Source of the DNA: an uncultured Bacilli bacterium
GTDB lineage: Bacteria; Bacillota_I; Bacilli_A; RF39; UBA660
Reading direction: 5' to 3'
Assembly: GCA_947589695.1 (NCBI GenBank)
Contig: CANQBY010000071.1
Coordinates: 1 to 6,595, forward strand
Length of the DNA stretch: 6,595 nt
How positions within the stretch are numbered: position 1 is the first letter of the stretch; each line of letters opens with the position of its first letter. The notes under the pieces are model-generated. The model saw nothing but the letters and a program-made list of their open reading frames with translations, was not told the DNA's origin and searched no databases. Of this stretch, positions 1 to 5,855 are shown piece after piece. The translations under genes were made by a program, and so were the position numbers.

Positions 1-37
1 ACACTACACTCCTTGAAAAGTGCTCTACCATACTACG

Positions 38-1951
38 TCATGCAACTTCGTATGGTTTATTCATTGTTCCTACAGTCACATCTCCTCCACCTACATTGCT
101 AAACGTTGTATTAGCCTTGAGATTAATTACTGGGCGCACATTACGGTTGTCGTTCACGAGGTTGTTGCCGAGGCTGCCATCACTAACAACATAGAACACG
201 CGAGCATTACTGTTATTCCAGTAAGACGGAGACATGGTCCAGTAATTTTGGTTTGTATATAAGTAATATGCTCCTCCACTATCATTAGCTTTTTCTGGAT
301 ATCCTCCTGCAAATATTACTTCATCCATTGTTATAAGACCTACTGGAACCGGCAAAGCTTGATTTCCCTTTGAACTTCCTACCATTGTATATAGGTCAGT
401 ATTATTTTTACAGCCAAATGTCGGTGTTATACTAGTTGCATAACTTGTACTGTTTTCTCGCCATACCCTATCCGCCGGACCATATACAGTTGTATTTGCT
501 CCGTATCCTCGATTACCATCTATAGTATAAGATTCTCCATGGTTCTTTTCAGCTAATGATCTATCTCCACAAAATCCGGCATCAATATCTATCTTATCCG
601 AATAGCCACTCTTAAGTTTTTCATTATACCAGTCTTCTATTCTATTTAATATTGCACTTTTAGTTGAAGATGAATTAGTTTTAGGTGGATAGTTGTCAGC
701 AGTCGAAACAGTATTTCCTGATGGATCATACATATAACCTACATATTTATTATCATTTCTATTAGTATTAAAAGCCACCCCGCTACTTCCATTTATTTGA
801 GTTCCTGTACCTATCGTTTGAGCAGTATCGCCAGAATATATAAGCCTTATCGTACCATCACCATTTATTCGGATGATTCGCCAGTACATATTAGCAAATT
901 TTACCCAGTTATTATTCACATTTCCACGATAATAATAGGTAGTTCCATCGTCATCTTCACCCTTAACTAAACCATTTAAACTATCTTTACAAACGTCTGA
1001 ATCTCCACAAGCAATATCTGTAAAAGGAAGTGTAGCCTCAGGAATACCTTCGGTTTCTATTCCTAAATTTTTTAAAGTATCTTCTGCTGTTGGTTTTTTC
1101 TTAAAAACCAAATTACAAGTCGTTCCTGGCTGTTTAACATTAACACTTAAAGAATAATTGCTGTCACTCCAATTCAAAGTTGCCTGTTTTTCACAACTAC
1201 TTTGATCTAAATCTAAAGTATAGCCTTCTTTTTTATCCGGTTGTTTTTCTATATCAACAAGTTCCCCATTTTCTACCTTTTGAATATTAGTAATCGTAAT
1301 ATCCGCGAGAGTTTCGGTTGTTTCTTCGACTGTTACTTTTCCATTAAAGTTTCCATTTTTATCTATTTCAGTTTGATCTGATGGTAAATTTTGAAATTCT
1401 AGTATTACATAATAATAAACGGAATTACCTTTATCTGTTCCTTTTATCGCTTCATTTAACATCAACTTAAATGTTTTTTCAACATCTGTACTATCTATAA
1501 ATCCTGTTTTTAATTCCTTACCTAAATTTTCAAATCCAATTTTTTCACATGTTTCATAATATTGCCGAAAATTTACACTTCCACTTTGCTTTTTTGTACA
1601 TACTACTTGGGGATGTTCCTCTTTTGTTGTTTTATAAACATAATATTTTAAAGGCGTCTGTAAAGTATTAATACCCTTCCATACTAAATCATAAGTTACT
1701 ATTTTATTATCTCCGGAAGCCGTAACTTTAATTGAAGATATATTTTGATGTCCTGGTAAAATATCTGTGTCTTCAAAAGTTAATTGTCCTTCAATAGTTA
1801 AACCAACATCCTCTAATGTCGCGGTCGTTACTGTAACAGATGATCCTTCTCCACTTGTTAAACTTTTTGCTGTAAAATAAGCATAAGTAACTCCTACCAC
1901 CATTATAAGTATCCCAATTATGGTTAATGTTATCACATATTTCTTTTTCAT
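38..1951 (-). CDS. Exported TasA-like surface protein with C-type-lectin-like hypervariable C-terminal domain
   Basis: Seen: 637 aa. Residues 1-28 form a lysine-led hydrophobic export/anchor segment ending TYAYFTA, the style of SipW-processed TasA/camelysin proteins. Residues about 30-210 look like a TasA-type beta domain (DILPG at 64-68). Residues 220-285 form a spacer domain with a cysteine pair (C253, C279). Residues about 290-637 form a globular domain with YWRIIRINGDGTIRLIY (356-372), cysteines C315/C321 and C461/C514 (possible disulfides), PVGLITMDEVIFAGG (536-550), WTMSP (571-575) and VRPVINL (605-611). Family knowledge: that last domain resembles DUF6273/FGE-sulfatase or C-type-lectin-like surface domains that bind ligands through a variable face. 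Inference: a cell-surface binding protein or adhesin; its ligand is unknown. The ATG start is preceded by GAAGGAAGG (1957-1965) with a 5-nt gap. It is transcribed alone from the promoter at 2068-2096. No SipW-type peptidase lies in the window, so processing is unproven. The C-terminal codons are compositionally foreign (see 131-235). The ORF and export signal are secure; the function is not. Confidence 0.85.
   Translation of the reverse strand: MKKKYVITLTIIGILIMVVGVTYAYFTAKSLTSGEGSSVTVTTATLEDVGLTIEGQLTFEDTDILPGHQNISSIKVTASGDNKIVTYDLVWKGINTLQTPLKYYVYKTTKEEHPQVVCTKKQSGSVNFRQYYETCEKIGFENLGKELKTGFIDSTDVEKTFKLMLNEAIKGTDKGNSVYYYVILEFQNLPSDQTEIDKNGNFNGKVTVEETTETLADITITNIQKVENGELVDIEKQPDKKEGYTLDLDQSSCEKQATLNWSDSNYSLSVNVKQPGTTCNLVFKKKPTAEDTLKNLGIETEGIPEATLPFTDIACGDSDVCKDSLNGLVKGEDDDGTTYYYRGNVNNNWVKFANMYWRIIRINGDGTIRLIYSGDTAQTIGTGTQINGSSGVAFNTNRNDNKYVGYMYDPSGNTVSTADNYPPKTNSSSTKSAILNRIEDWYNEKLKSGYSDKIDIDAGFCGDRSLAEKNHGESYTIDGNRGYGANTTVYGPADRVWRENSTSYATSITPTFGCKNNTDLYTMVGSSKGNQALPVPVGLITMDEVIFAGGYPEKANDSGGAYYLYTNQNYWTMSPSYWNNSNARVFYVVSDGSLGNNLVNDNRNVRPVINLKANTTFSNVGGGDVTVGTMNKPYEVA
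131..235 (-). other. Variable-region-like segment in the 3' end of the surface protein gene
   Basis: This segment encodes residues about 573-608 of the 637-aa surface protein. In codons 579-604 (bases 140-217) 24 of 26 codons end in C or T and none ends in A, whereas neighbouring genes freely use A-ending codons. Codons rare elsewhere here (CTC, CGC, GGC, CGT) cluster in it. G+C over 111-240 is 62 of 130 bases by count. Asparagine codons AAC/AAT alternate with other NNY codons and the run ends in VRPV, as in lectin-fold targets of diversity-generating retroelements. No template copy or reverse transcriptase is seen within the window. Gene conversion from silent cassettes, or a recently acquired domain end, would also fit. 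Confidence 0.5.
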
Positions 1952-2010
1952 ATAATCCTTCCTTCACTTAACTTATTTTAATACTTCTTCTCTTTTATTT
2001 CATTACCTTC

Positions 2011-2030
2011 GACAAAACTTGTCAAAACTT
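2011..2030. repeat. Tandem 10-mer / short inverted repeat in the surface-gene leader
   Basis: Two adjacent 10-mers differ at one base (gacaaaactt, gtcaaaactt). The first 13 bases also form an inverted repeat (GACAA, AAC, TTGTC). It lies in the leader between the predicted start of transcription near 2061 and the ATG at 1951, about 60 bases before the start codon. The 7-3-7 heptad spacing faintly recalls CtsR operators, but several consensus positions differ. It could be a repressor site or a small mRNA hairpin; no T run follows, so it is not a terminator. Confidence 0.3.
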
Positions 2031-2067
2031 CTTTATTACATTTTGCATTATCTATTGTATTAATATA

Positions 2068-2096
2068 ATTATAAAGTATAATTATTAAAATTTCAA
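2068..2096 (-). promoter_or_regulatory. SigA-type promoter of the surface protein gene
   Basis: On the minus strand TTGAAA (2096-2091) and a perfect TATAAT (2073-2068) are separated by 17 bases. Transcription should start near 2061, giving a leader of about 110 nt, the longest in this window. It lies downstream of the terminator at 2132-2170, so the surface gene is a separate unit from tgt. Confidence 0.7.
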
Positions 2097-2131
2097 TATT
2101 TTTGTTACTATTTCCGTTCTTTATGTCAAAT

Positions 2132-2170
2132 AAAAAAACACTTAAGAAATAAGTTTTATTTCCAAAGTGT
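2132..2170 (-). terminator. Rho-independent terminator of the tgt unit
   Basis: Read on the minus strand: ACACTT, an internal TG/TT mismatch, GAAATAA, loop AAC, TTATTTC, AAGTGT, then six T. The outer stem is 6 bp and the inner stem 7 bp, both perfect. The hairpin covers the last nine or so codons and the TAA stop of the pilin-like gene, so coding and termination signals overlap. Confidence 0.85.
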
Positions 2171-2441
2171 CTATCTTAATATAAGAATTATCTTCATAAT
2201 ATTTTTTAGTTATAGGATTAATTAATTTATCTTCCAAATATTTTTTCTCATATAAATCTTTTAAATAAATAGTTTTATTACAATCTCCTTTATTATAACA
2301 TCTATTTGCTTGATATAAAAATTCTTTTTCTACTACTTTTATTTTATCTTTCCCATTTTGATCATATATTTTATAAACTGTTGGAACTATTATCATCCCC
2401 ATTATAATAAAAATAGTTAAAATAATAATTCTTTTATTCAT
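2142..2441 (-). CDS. Small pilin-like membrane-anchored protein
   Basis: 99 aa from the preferred start. Residues 1-4 are MNKR, followed by a hydrophobic helix (about 5-22), then a charged exterior part with one cysteine pair (C48, C54) and the run TIYLKDLYEKKYLEDKLINP (57-76), KYYEDNSYIKI. The shape (N-terminal helix, short pilin-like globular part with a disulfide-capable loop) resembles small type IV pilin/pseudopilin-like proteins of Bacilli. A classical prepilin peptidase site (G followed by F-T-L-x-E) is not present, so it may simply be a single-pass surface protein. An upstream ATG at 2453 would add four residues but has no ribosome binding site; the ATG at 2441 sits just behind GGGGGAAG, so I chose it. 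It overlaps the end of tgt by 8 nt (ATGAATAA), which implies co-transcription and translational coupling. The function is unknown and I find no link to queuosine. Confidence 0.7.
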   Translation of the reverse strand: MNKRIIILTIFIIMGMIIVPTVYKIYDQNGKDKIKVVEKEFLYQANRCYNKGDCNKTIYLKDLYEKKYLEDKLINPITKKYYEDNSYIKIDTLEIKLIS

Positions 2442-3558
2442 AACTTCCCCCATAATATTCTTTTATAAATTTATCTCTATATTCTAATAAAGTATCATTT
2501 TTAATAGCTTCTCTTATATCTTCCATCATTTTTATTAAAAAACGAATATTATGGATTGATAAAAGTCTTGCCCCCAAAGTCTCTTCACTAGTAATTAAAT
2601 GTCTTATATAAGCTTTCGTATAATGTTTGCAAGCATAACAATCACAAGTATCACTTATTGGGGTAAAATCTTCTTTATATTTCGCATTTTTAAGATTAAT
2701 TTTCCCAGTATTAGTAAATGCATGTCCATGTCTTGCAAGTCTTGTTGGGAGGACACAATCAAAGATATCGATACCTCTAATAGTTCCTTCAATTAAATCA
2801 ATGGGTTCTCCGACCCCCATCAAATATCTTAATTTATCTTCGGGTAAATAAGGAATGGAATAATCAATTGCTTTATACATATTTTCTTTCGATTCATTGT
2901 CATTAGCAACGCCCCCGATACTATAACCATCAAAATCCATTTTAACAGTTTCTTCGGCCGAAAGTTTCCGAAGGTCGGGAAAATATCCTCCTTGGACAAT
3001 CCCAAAAAGCATTTGGTTAGGATTACTATGGACTTCTTTTCCTCTTTTTGCCCATCTAAGAGTCCTTTTAACACTTGCTTCCATATATTCATGACTTGCC
3101 CCCGCGGGAGGACACTCATCAAACGACATGGCAATATCACTATCGAGTTTATTTTGAATTTCGATGGATTTCTCGGGTGTTAAAAATAAAGTATCCCCAT
3201 TTAAATGGCTTTTAAACTTTACTCCTTCTTCGGTTATATCTTTGGGATTGGCTAAAGAAAACACTTGATAACCCCCACTGTCGGTTAAAATGGGTTGATC
3301 CCAATTCATAAATTTGTGTAATCCTCCGGCTTTTGCCACAATATCTTCGCCTGGTCTAAGCCATAAATGATAGGTATTGGCTAAAATTATTCCGGAACCT
3401 ATTTCTTTTAATTCTTCCGGGGTCAGAGTCTTTACTGTTGCTTGTGTTCCTACCGGCATAAACATTGGAGTTTCCAATTTTTTTTCGTTATATCTAAAAG
3501 AACCTAATCTCGCTTTTGTATTTTTTTCTTTTTTTTCTAAAGTATAAGTAAACTTCAT
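2434..3558 (-). CDS. tgt: tRNA-guanine transglycosylase (queuine/preQ1 tRNA-ribosyltransferase)
   Basis: 374 aa, close to the usual bacterial length of about 370-385. It exchanges guanine-34 in the anticodons of Asp, Asn, His and Tyr tRNAs for preQ1 (or queuine), a step of queuosine synthesis in the cytoplasm. Visible signatures: TDSGGYQVFSL with general-base D93; FDECPP (146-151); GIVQGG substrate loop (186-191); YSIGGVAN (212-219); FDCVLPTR with nucleophile D267; zinc site C305, C307, C310 and H336 with the family's 31-residue C-to-H spacing. All key residues are intact. Start: a GTG lies one codon upstream (3561) but the ATG at 3558 is 7 nt from GGTGA (3570-3566) and is preferred. Its own promoter lies at 3577-3605. 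queA and the other queuosine genes, often neighbours in other bacteria, are not in the window. Confidence 0.96.
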   Translation of the reverse strand: MKFTYTLEKKEKNTKARLGSFRYNEKKLETPMFMPVGTQATVKTLTPEELKEIGSGIILANTYHLWLRPGEDIVAKAGGLHKFMNWDQPILTDSGGYQVFSLANPKDITEEGVKFKSHLNGDTLFLTPEKSIEIQNKLDSDIAMSFDECPPAGASHEYMEASVKRTLRWAKRGKEVHSNPNQMLFGIVQGGYFPDLRKLSAEETVKMDFDGYSIGGVANDNESKENMYKAIDYSIPYLPEDKLRYLMGVGEPIDLIEGTIRGIDIFDCVLPTRLARHGHAFTNTGKINLKNAKYKEDFTPISDTCDCYACKHYTKAYIRHLITSEETLGARLLSIHNIRFLIKMMEDIREAIKNDTLLEYRDKFIKEYYGGSYE

Positions 3559-3576
3559 CACAACTTCACCAACCTA

Positions 3577-3605
3577 ATTATATCTTGTTTTATTTAATTT
3601 CGCAA
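3577..3605 (-). promoter_or_regulatory. Promoter of tgt
   Basis: On the minus strand TTGCGA (3605-3600) and a perfect TATAAT (3582-3577) are 17 bases apart. The start of transcription would fall near 3570, almost on the ribosome binding site, giving a leader of about 12 nt. No room remains for a preQ1 riboswitch downstream of this promoter. Confidence 0.55.
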
Positions 3606-3620
3606 CTTATTTTCATATTT

Positions 3621-3642
3621 AAAAAAACTAGATTTCTCTAGT
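3621..3642 (-). terminator. Terminator with GAAA tetraloop after the 244-aa membrane protein gene
   Basis: Minus strand: ACTAGA, loop GAAA (a GNRA tetraloop), TCTAGT, then six further T. The stem can extend by a G-T and two A-T pairs into the T run. The TAG stop codon of the upstream gene (3640-3638) is part of the stem. Confidence 0.8.
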
Positions 3643-4372
3643 CTTCTTCACAAGTAATTTTATTATCTTTAATATATTGTTTTGCTGTTGTTGTTTTTGT
3701 TTGTTTTTTACTAAACTTTCCATCTTTTAAAGTATAAGTATAATAAGCTTCTACTATCTCTTTATCTTTCACATTACATATTGTATCATTATTATACGTA
3801 ATAGAACCCGACATTCTAGATCCATATAAAGTAACCGTATTATCTTTATATGTTACAAAATCTACTGTATCTTTAATAAGCATATCATCGGTATCTAAAT
3901 CATGTTCTTCTAAAATTACATTACCCTCTAAATCAATCGCATATAAAGTAGTAGTTCTTCCTATTGAACCTTTAGTTAAAGTAAATAAAATATATTCCTC
4001 ATTCATAACATAAAAGTTTAAAAATGTTTTATAATCTAAATAACTATTTACTTCAATATTTAAACCATCTTCTCTATAAAACTCTTTACCATTAATGGTC
4101 GCTACCGCGGTTAAAGGATAACCATTTTTCTTAAAGTTTTTATATTCAAAAACTAATCTTTGATCTTTTCCTCCTACTTTAATAATTTTTTCACATTTTG
4201 CTAAATTAACAAAATTACAACCATCAACTATTAAAGTATTCTCTGGTAATCTAACTCTTACTCCTTCAATTCTTAAATGACTATCACTATAAGGATGGAA
4301 AATCGCAAAAATAAGTAAACCTATAAGTATCCCCAGTACTAATACAACCCCAACTATCTTTAACTTCTTCAT
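3638..4372 (-). CDS. Membrane-anchored protein of unknown function
   Basis: 244 aa, not recognised. Residues 1-4 are lysine-rich and about 6-25 form one transmembrane helix, so the rest should face outside as a single-pass protein. The exterior part is beta-rich with many alternating polar and hydrophobic stretches. It has four cysteines (C52, C60, C199, C241) that could form two disulfides: one close pair near the membrane and one near the C-terminus. Residues 143-183 (LYAIDLEGNVILEEHDLDTD and following) read like a repeated-strand, propeller-like fold, but I cannot count blades. The start is well fixed: AGGAGG (4386-4381) lies 8 nt before ATG. It follows the recombinase gene by 45 nt and has its own promoter, so it may be transcribed both by read-through and alone. 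A role in the envelope is inferred only from topology. Confidence 0.8.
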   Translation of the reverse strand: MKKLKIVGVVLVLGILIGLLIFAIFHPYSDSHLRIEGVRVRLPENTLIVDGCNFVNLAKCEKIIKVGGKDQRLVFEYKNFKKNGYPLTAVATINGKEFYREDGLNIEVNSYLDYKTFLNFYVMNEEYILFTLTKGSIGRTTTLYAIDLEGNVILEEHDLDTDDMLIKDTVDFVTYKDNTVTLYGSRMSGSITYNNDTICNVKDKEIVEAYYTYTLKDGKFSKKQTKTTTAKQYIKDNKITCEED

Positions 4373-4392
4373 GTCTTTTACCTCCTATTTAA

Positions 4393-4421
4393 ATTATAAA
4401 TAAGTTTTAGAAATTTCTCAA
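4393..4421 (-). promoter_or_regulatory. Promoter of the 244-aa membrane protein, overlapping the recombinase stop codon
   Basis: Minus strand TTGAGA (4421-4416; five of six consensus bases) and a perfect TATAAT (4398-4393), spacing 17. The TGA stop of the recombinase gene (4420-4418) is inside the -35 box. Transcription would start near 4386, at the first base of AGGAGG, so the leader is about 14 nt. Confidence 0.65.
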
Positions 4422-5320
4422 GTATTTTTCGTATCTTTTCCTTTGGGATGTGTTCTATTATAAACTTCTTTTAATTGTTTACTCGTCACATGCGTATATA
4501 TTTGGGTTGTACTTAAAGATTCATGACCCAGTAATTCTCCAACCGAACGAATATCAGCCCCATTATTTAATAAATCAGTAGCAAAACTATGTCTTAAAGT
4601 ATGCGGTGTTACTTTATAGTTTATTTCTTCATTTTTCGTTTCTTCTTTAACTAAGACTTCTATCCATCTCGTACTTAATGCTTTCCCCGTTTCACTTACA
4701 AATAAGTATTCGCTTGGTTTATCTTTTAGTATCTCTCTTCTCACTTCTAAATAATTTCTTAAATCTTCATCACTTATTGCTTTATAATAAATAATTCGCT
4801 CTTTACTTCCTTTACCCATAACTTTAATTGTTTTATCACTACCTAAATCATTTACCTTTAAAGCTACTAATTCACTAACTCTAAGTCCGGTTGCAAACAA
4901 AAATTTTATAATAAATTTATTTCTTTTATCTAAAATAGAATCTTCTTTTTTTTCTTCTATTACTTTTTTAGCTTCCTCTTCTTTTAAAAAATTAGGCAAT
5001 TTCTTTGGTACTTTCGGATTATGAATATTTATAAAAGGATTATTACTTATTATTTTAATTTCTTCTAAATAATCATAAAAACTTCTAACTGCACTTAATT
5101 TTAACGAACTAGTTTTAGCTTTATATTTATTTATTAAATAAGCTTTATATTTATTAGCTATATCTTTATTTATTTTTAAAAAATTAACCTTATTTTCTTC
5201 TAAAAACAATCTATATATTTTTAATGCTTCTAAATAAGTATCTTTTGTTTTTTTACTATAATTAAGTTCATATAATATATATTCTAAATAAGAATTAACA
5301 TAAGAATCATATTCTTTCAT
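4418..5320 (-). CDS. xer: Tyrosine recombinase of the XerC/XerD family
   Basis: 300 aa, the usual length of cellular Xer proteins (about 295-305). Residues 1-90 form the SAM-like core-binding DNA-contact domain. Residues about 105-300 form the catalytic domain with the full set of active residues: R147 (ATGLRVSE), K170 (VMGKGSKER), H240 and R243 (TPHTLRHSF), H266 (LLGHESLSTT) and nucleophile Y275 (IYTHV). Members cut and rejoin DNA through a 3'-phosphotyrosine; cellular XerC/XerD resolve chromosome dimers at dif near the terminus. Whether this is XerC, XerD or a single-Xer system, or a recombinase that inverts surface-gene segments, cannot be settled here. Length and the absence of phage genes nearby favour the housekeeping role. 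The ATG lies 14 nt inside the upstream gene with no ribosome binding site in front (TATTTTTATTTAG), so it is likely translated by coupling. Confidence 0.93.
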   Translation of the reverse strand: MKEYDSYVNSYLEYILYELNYSKKTKDTYLEALKIYRLFLEENKVNFLKINKDIANKYKAYLINKYKAKTSSLKLSAVRSFYDYLEEIKIISNNPFINIHNPKVPKKLPNFLKEEEAKKVIEEKKEDSILDKRNKFIIKFLFATGLRVSELVALKVNDLGSDKTIKVMGKGSKERIIYYKAISDEDLRNYLEVRREILKDKPSEYLFVSETGKALSTRWIEVLVKEETKNEEINYKVTPHTLRHSFATDLLNNGADIRSVGELLGHESLSTTQIYTHVTSKQLKEVYNRTHPKGKDTKNT

Positions 5321-5774
5321 CTAAATAAAAATACAACTTTCTTTGTAATATATAAGGTAATTTTCTAATTAATAAAATATAATCTTCTATCTTATCCATA
5401 TCTTTTAATTCTTTAACTAAATCTGTTTTATTTTTTAAAAAATTATATATTTTATTGCGATAATTTTTATCTTTAAAATTATCTTTAATATTTTGCCACA
5501 TATCAAAATTAATATCTTTAGTTAAAACTGGAATACTTCGAACTTCATCTTTTTCATAATAAATAATTACCACTTTCGTTTCCTTATCAACCTCTAAAAC
5601 ATTAGCTTCTCTAATTGCTTCTTTTATTTCTTCTAAAGTATATTTTAAAGTAAAATTATCTAATTCTTCTAACACCATTGTTGTATAACCTTTACTTATT
5701 TTTAAATCTAATAAATTAATTGGAAAATAATTATTAGGTTTGGGACAAATAGCTAAATAATATTTATTTTCCAC
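5307..5774 (-). CDS. Uncharacterised 155-aa soluble protein upstream of the recombinase
   Basis: Not recognised. 155 aa, rich in Lys, Glu and Asp, with no signal peptide or membrane helix, so cytoplasmic. The N-terminal half looks alpha/beta: YYLAICPKP at 5-13, a helix near 47-60, and the strand KVVIIYY. The C-terminal half is helical (residues about 92-155, ending in YILQRKLYFYLDERI). The start codon is GTG (5774), supported by AGGAAGTGAT (5789-5780), which matches the anti-Shine-Dalgarno complement over about ten bases with one mismatch. Its end overlaps the recombinase start by 14 nt, which points to coupled synthesis and perhaps a shared role, but there is no direct evidence of an accessory function. 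Promoter at 5797-5825. Confidence 0.75.
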   Translation of the reverse strand: MENKYYLAICPKPNNYFPINLLDLKISKGYTTMVLEELDNFTLKYTLEEIKEAIREANVLEVDKETKVVIIYYEKDEVRSIPVLTKDINFDMWQNIKDNFKDKNYRNKIYNFLKNKTDLVKELKDMDKIEDYILLIRKLPYILQRKLYFYLDERI

Positions 5775-5796
5775 TTTAAATCACTTCCTACTATTA

Positions 5797-5825
5797 AGTA
5801 TAATATAAACCCTCTTTTTTTGCAA
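5797..5825 (-). promoter_or_regulatory. Candidate promoter of the 155-aa/recombinase unit
   Basis: Minus strand TTGCAA (5825-5820) and TATACT (5802-5797), spacing 17. It sits between the terminator of the 198-aa gene and the GTG start. Transcription would begin near 5790, directly at the AGGAAGTGAT ribosome binding site. The -35 box is weak, and overlapping TATATT/TATTAT words make the -10 choice uncertain. Confidence 0.45.
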
Positions 5826-5827
5826 TA

Positions 5828-5855
5828 TTTAAAAACTAACTCTTTAAAGTTAGTT
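5828..5855 (-). terminator. Terminator of the 198-aa gene
   Basis: Minus strand: AACTAACT, loop TTAAAG, AGTTAGTT, followed by TTT. The 8-bp stem is perfect. The T run is short (five T counting the end of the stem), so it may be weaker than the other two terminators. The TAA stop codon (5852-5850) lies inside the stem. Confidence 0.65.

Noticed and set aside
1..37. Minus-strand GGTAGAGCAC resembling a tRNA D arm
   Set aside because: The following bases do not form an anticodon stem and loop, and there is no acceptor or T-arm partner within the window.
20..262. Plus-strand open frame of about 80 codons opposite the variable-region-like segment
   Set aside because: It lies antisense to the well-supported surface gene, has no ribosome binding site, and is open only because the local sequence is GC-richer and has few stops.
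2599..3183. Open frames on both strands inside tgt
   Set aside because: They are shadows of the complete, motif-rich tgt gene and lack ribosome binding sites.
2434..3561. GTG at 3561 and ATG at 2453 as starts of tgt and of the pilin-like gene
   Set aside because: The ATG at 3558 and the ATG at 2441 have better-placed ribosome binding sites; the alternatives change only one and four residues.
3559..3637. preQ1 riboswitch upstream of tgt
   Set aside because: The predicted promoter leaves only about 12 nt of leader, and the region shows no compact H-type pseudoknot; it is occupied by the upstream terminator and the promoter.
4418..5320. Phage or integrative-element integrase
   Set aside because: The recombinase has cellular Xer length and a compact N-terminus without extra arm-binding domains. 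No phage genes, excisionase or attachment-site repeats are visible around it, and the tRNA at the right edge is intact as far as seen.
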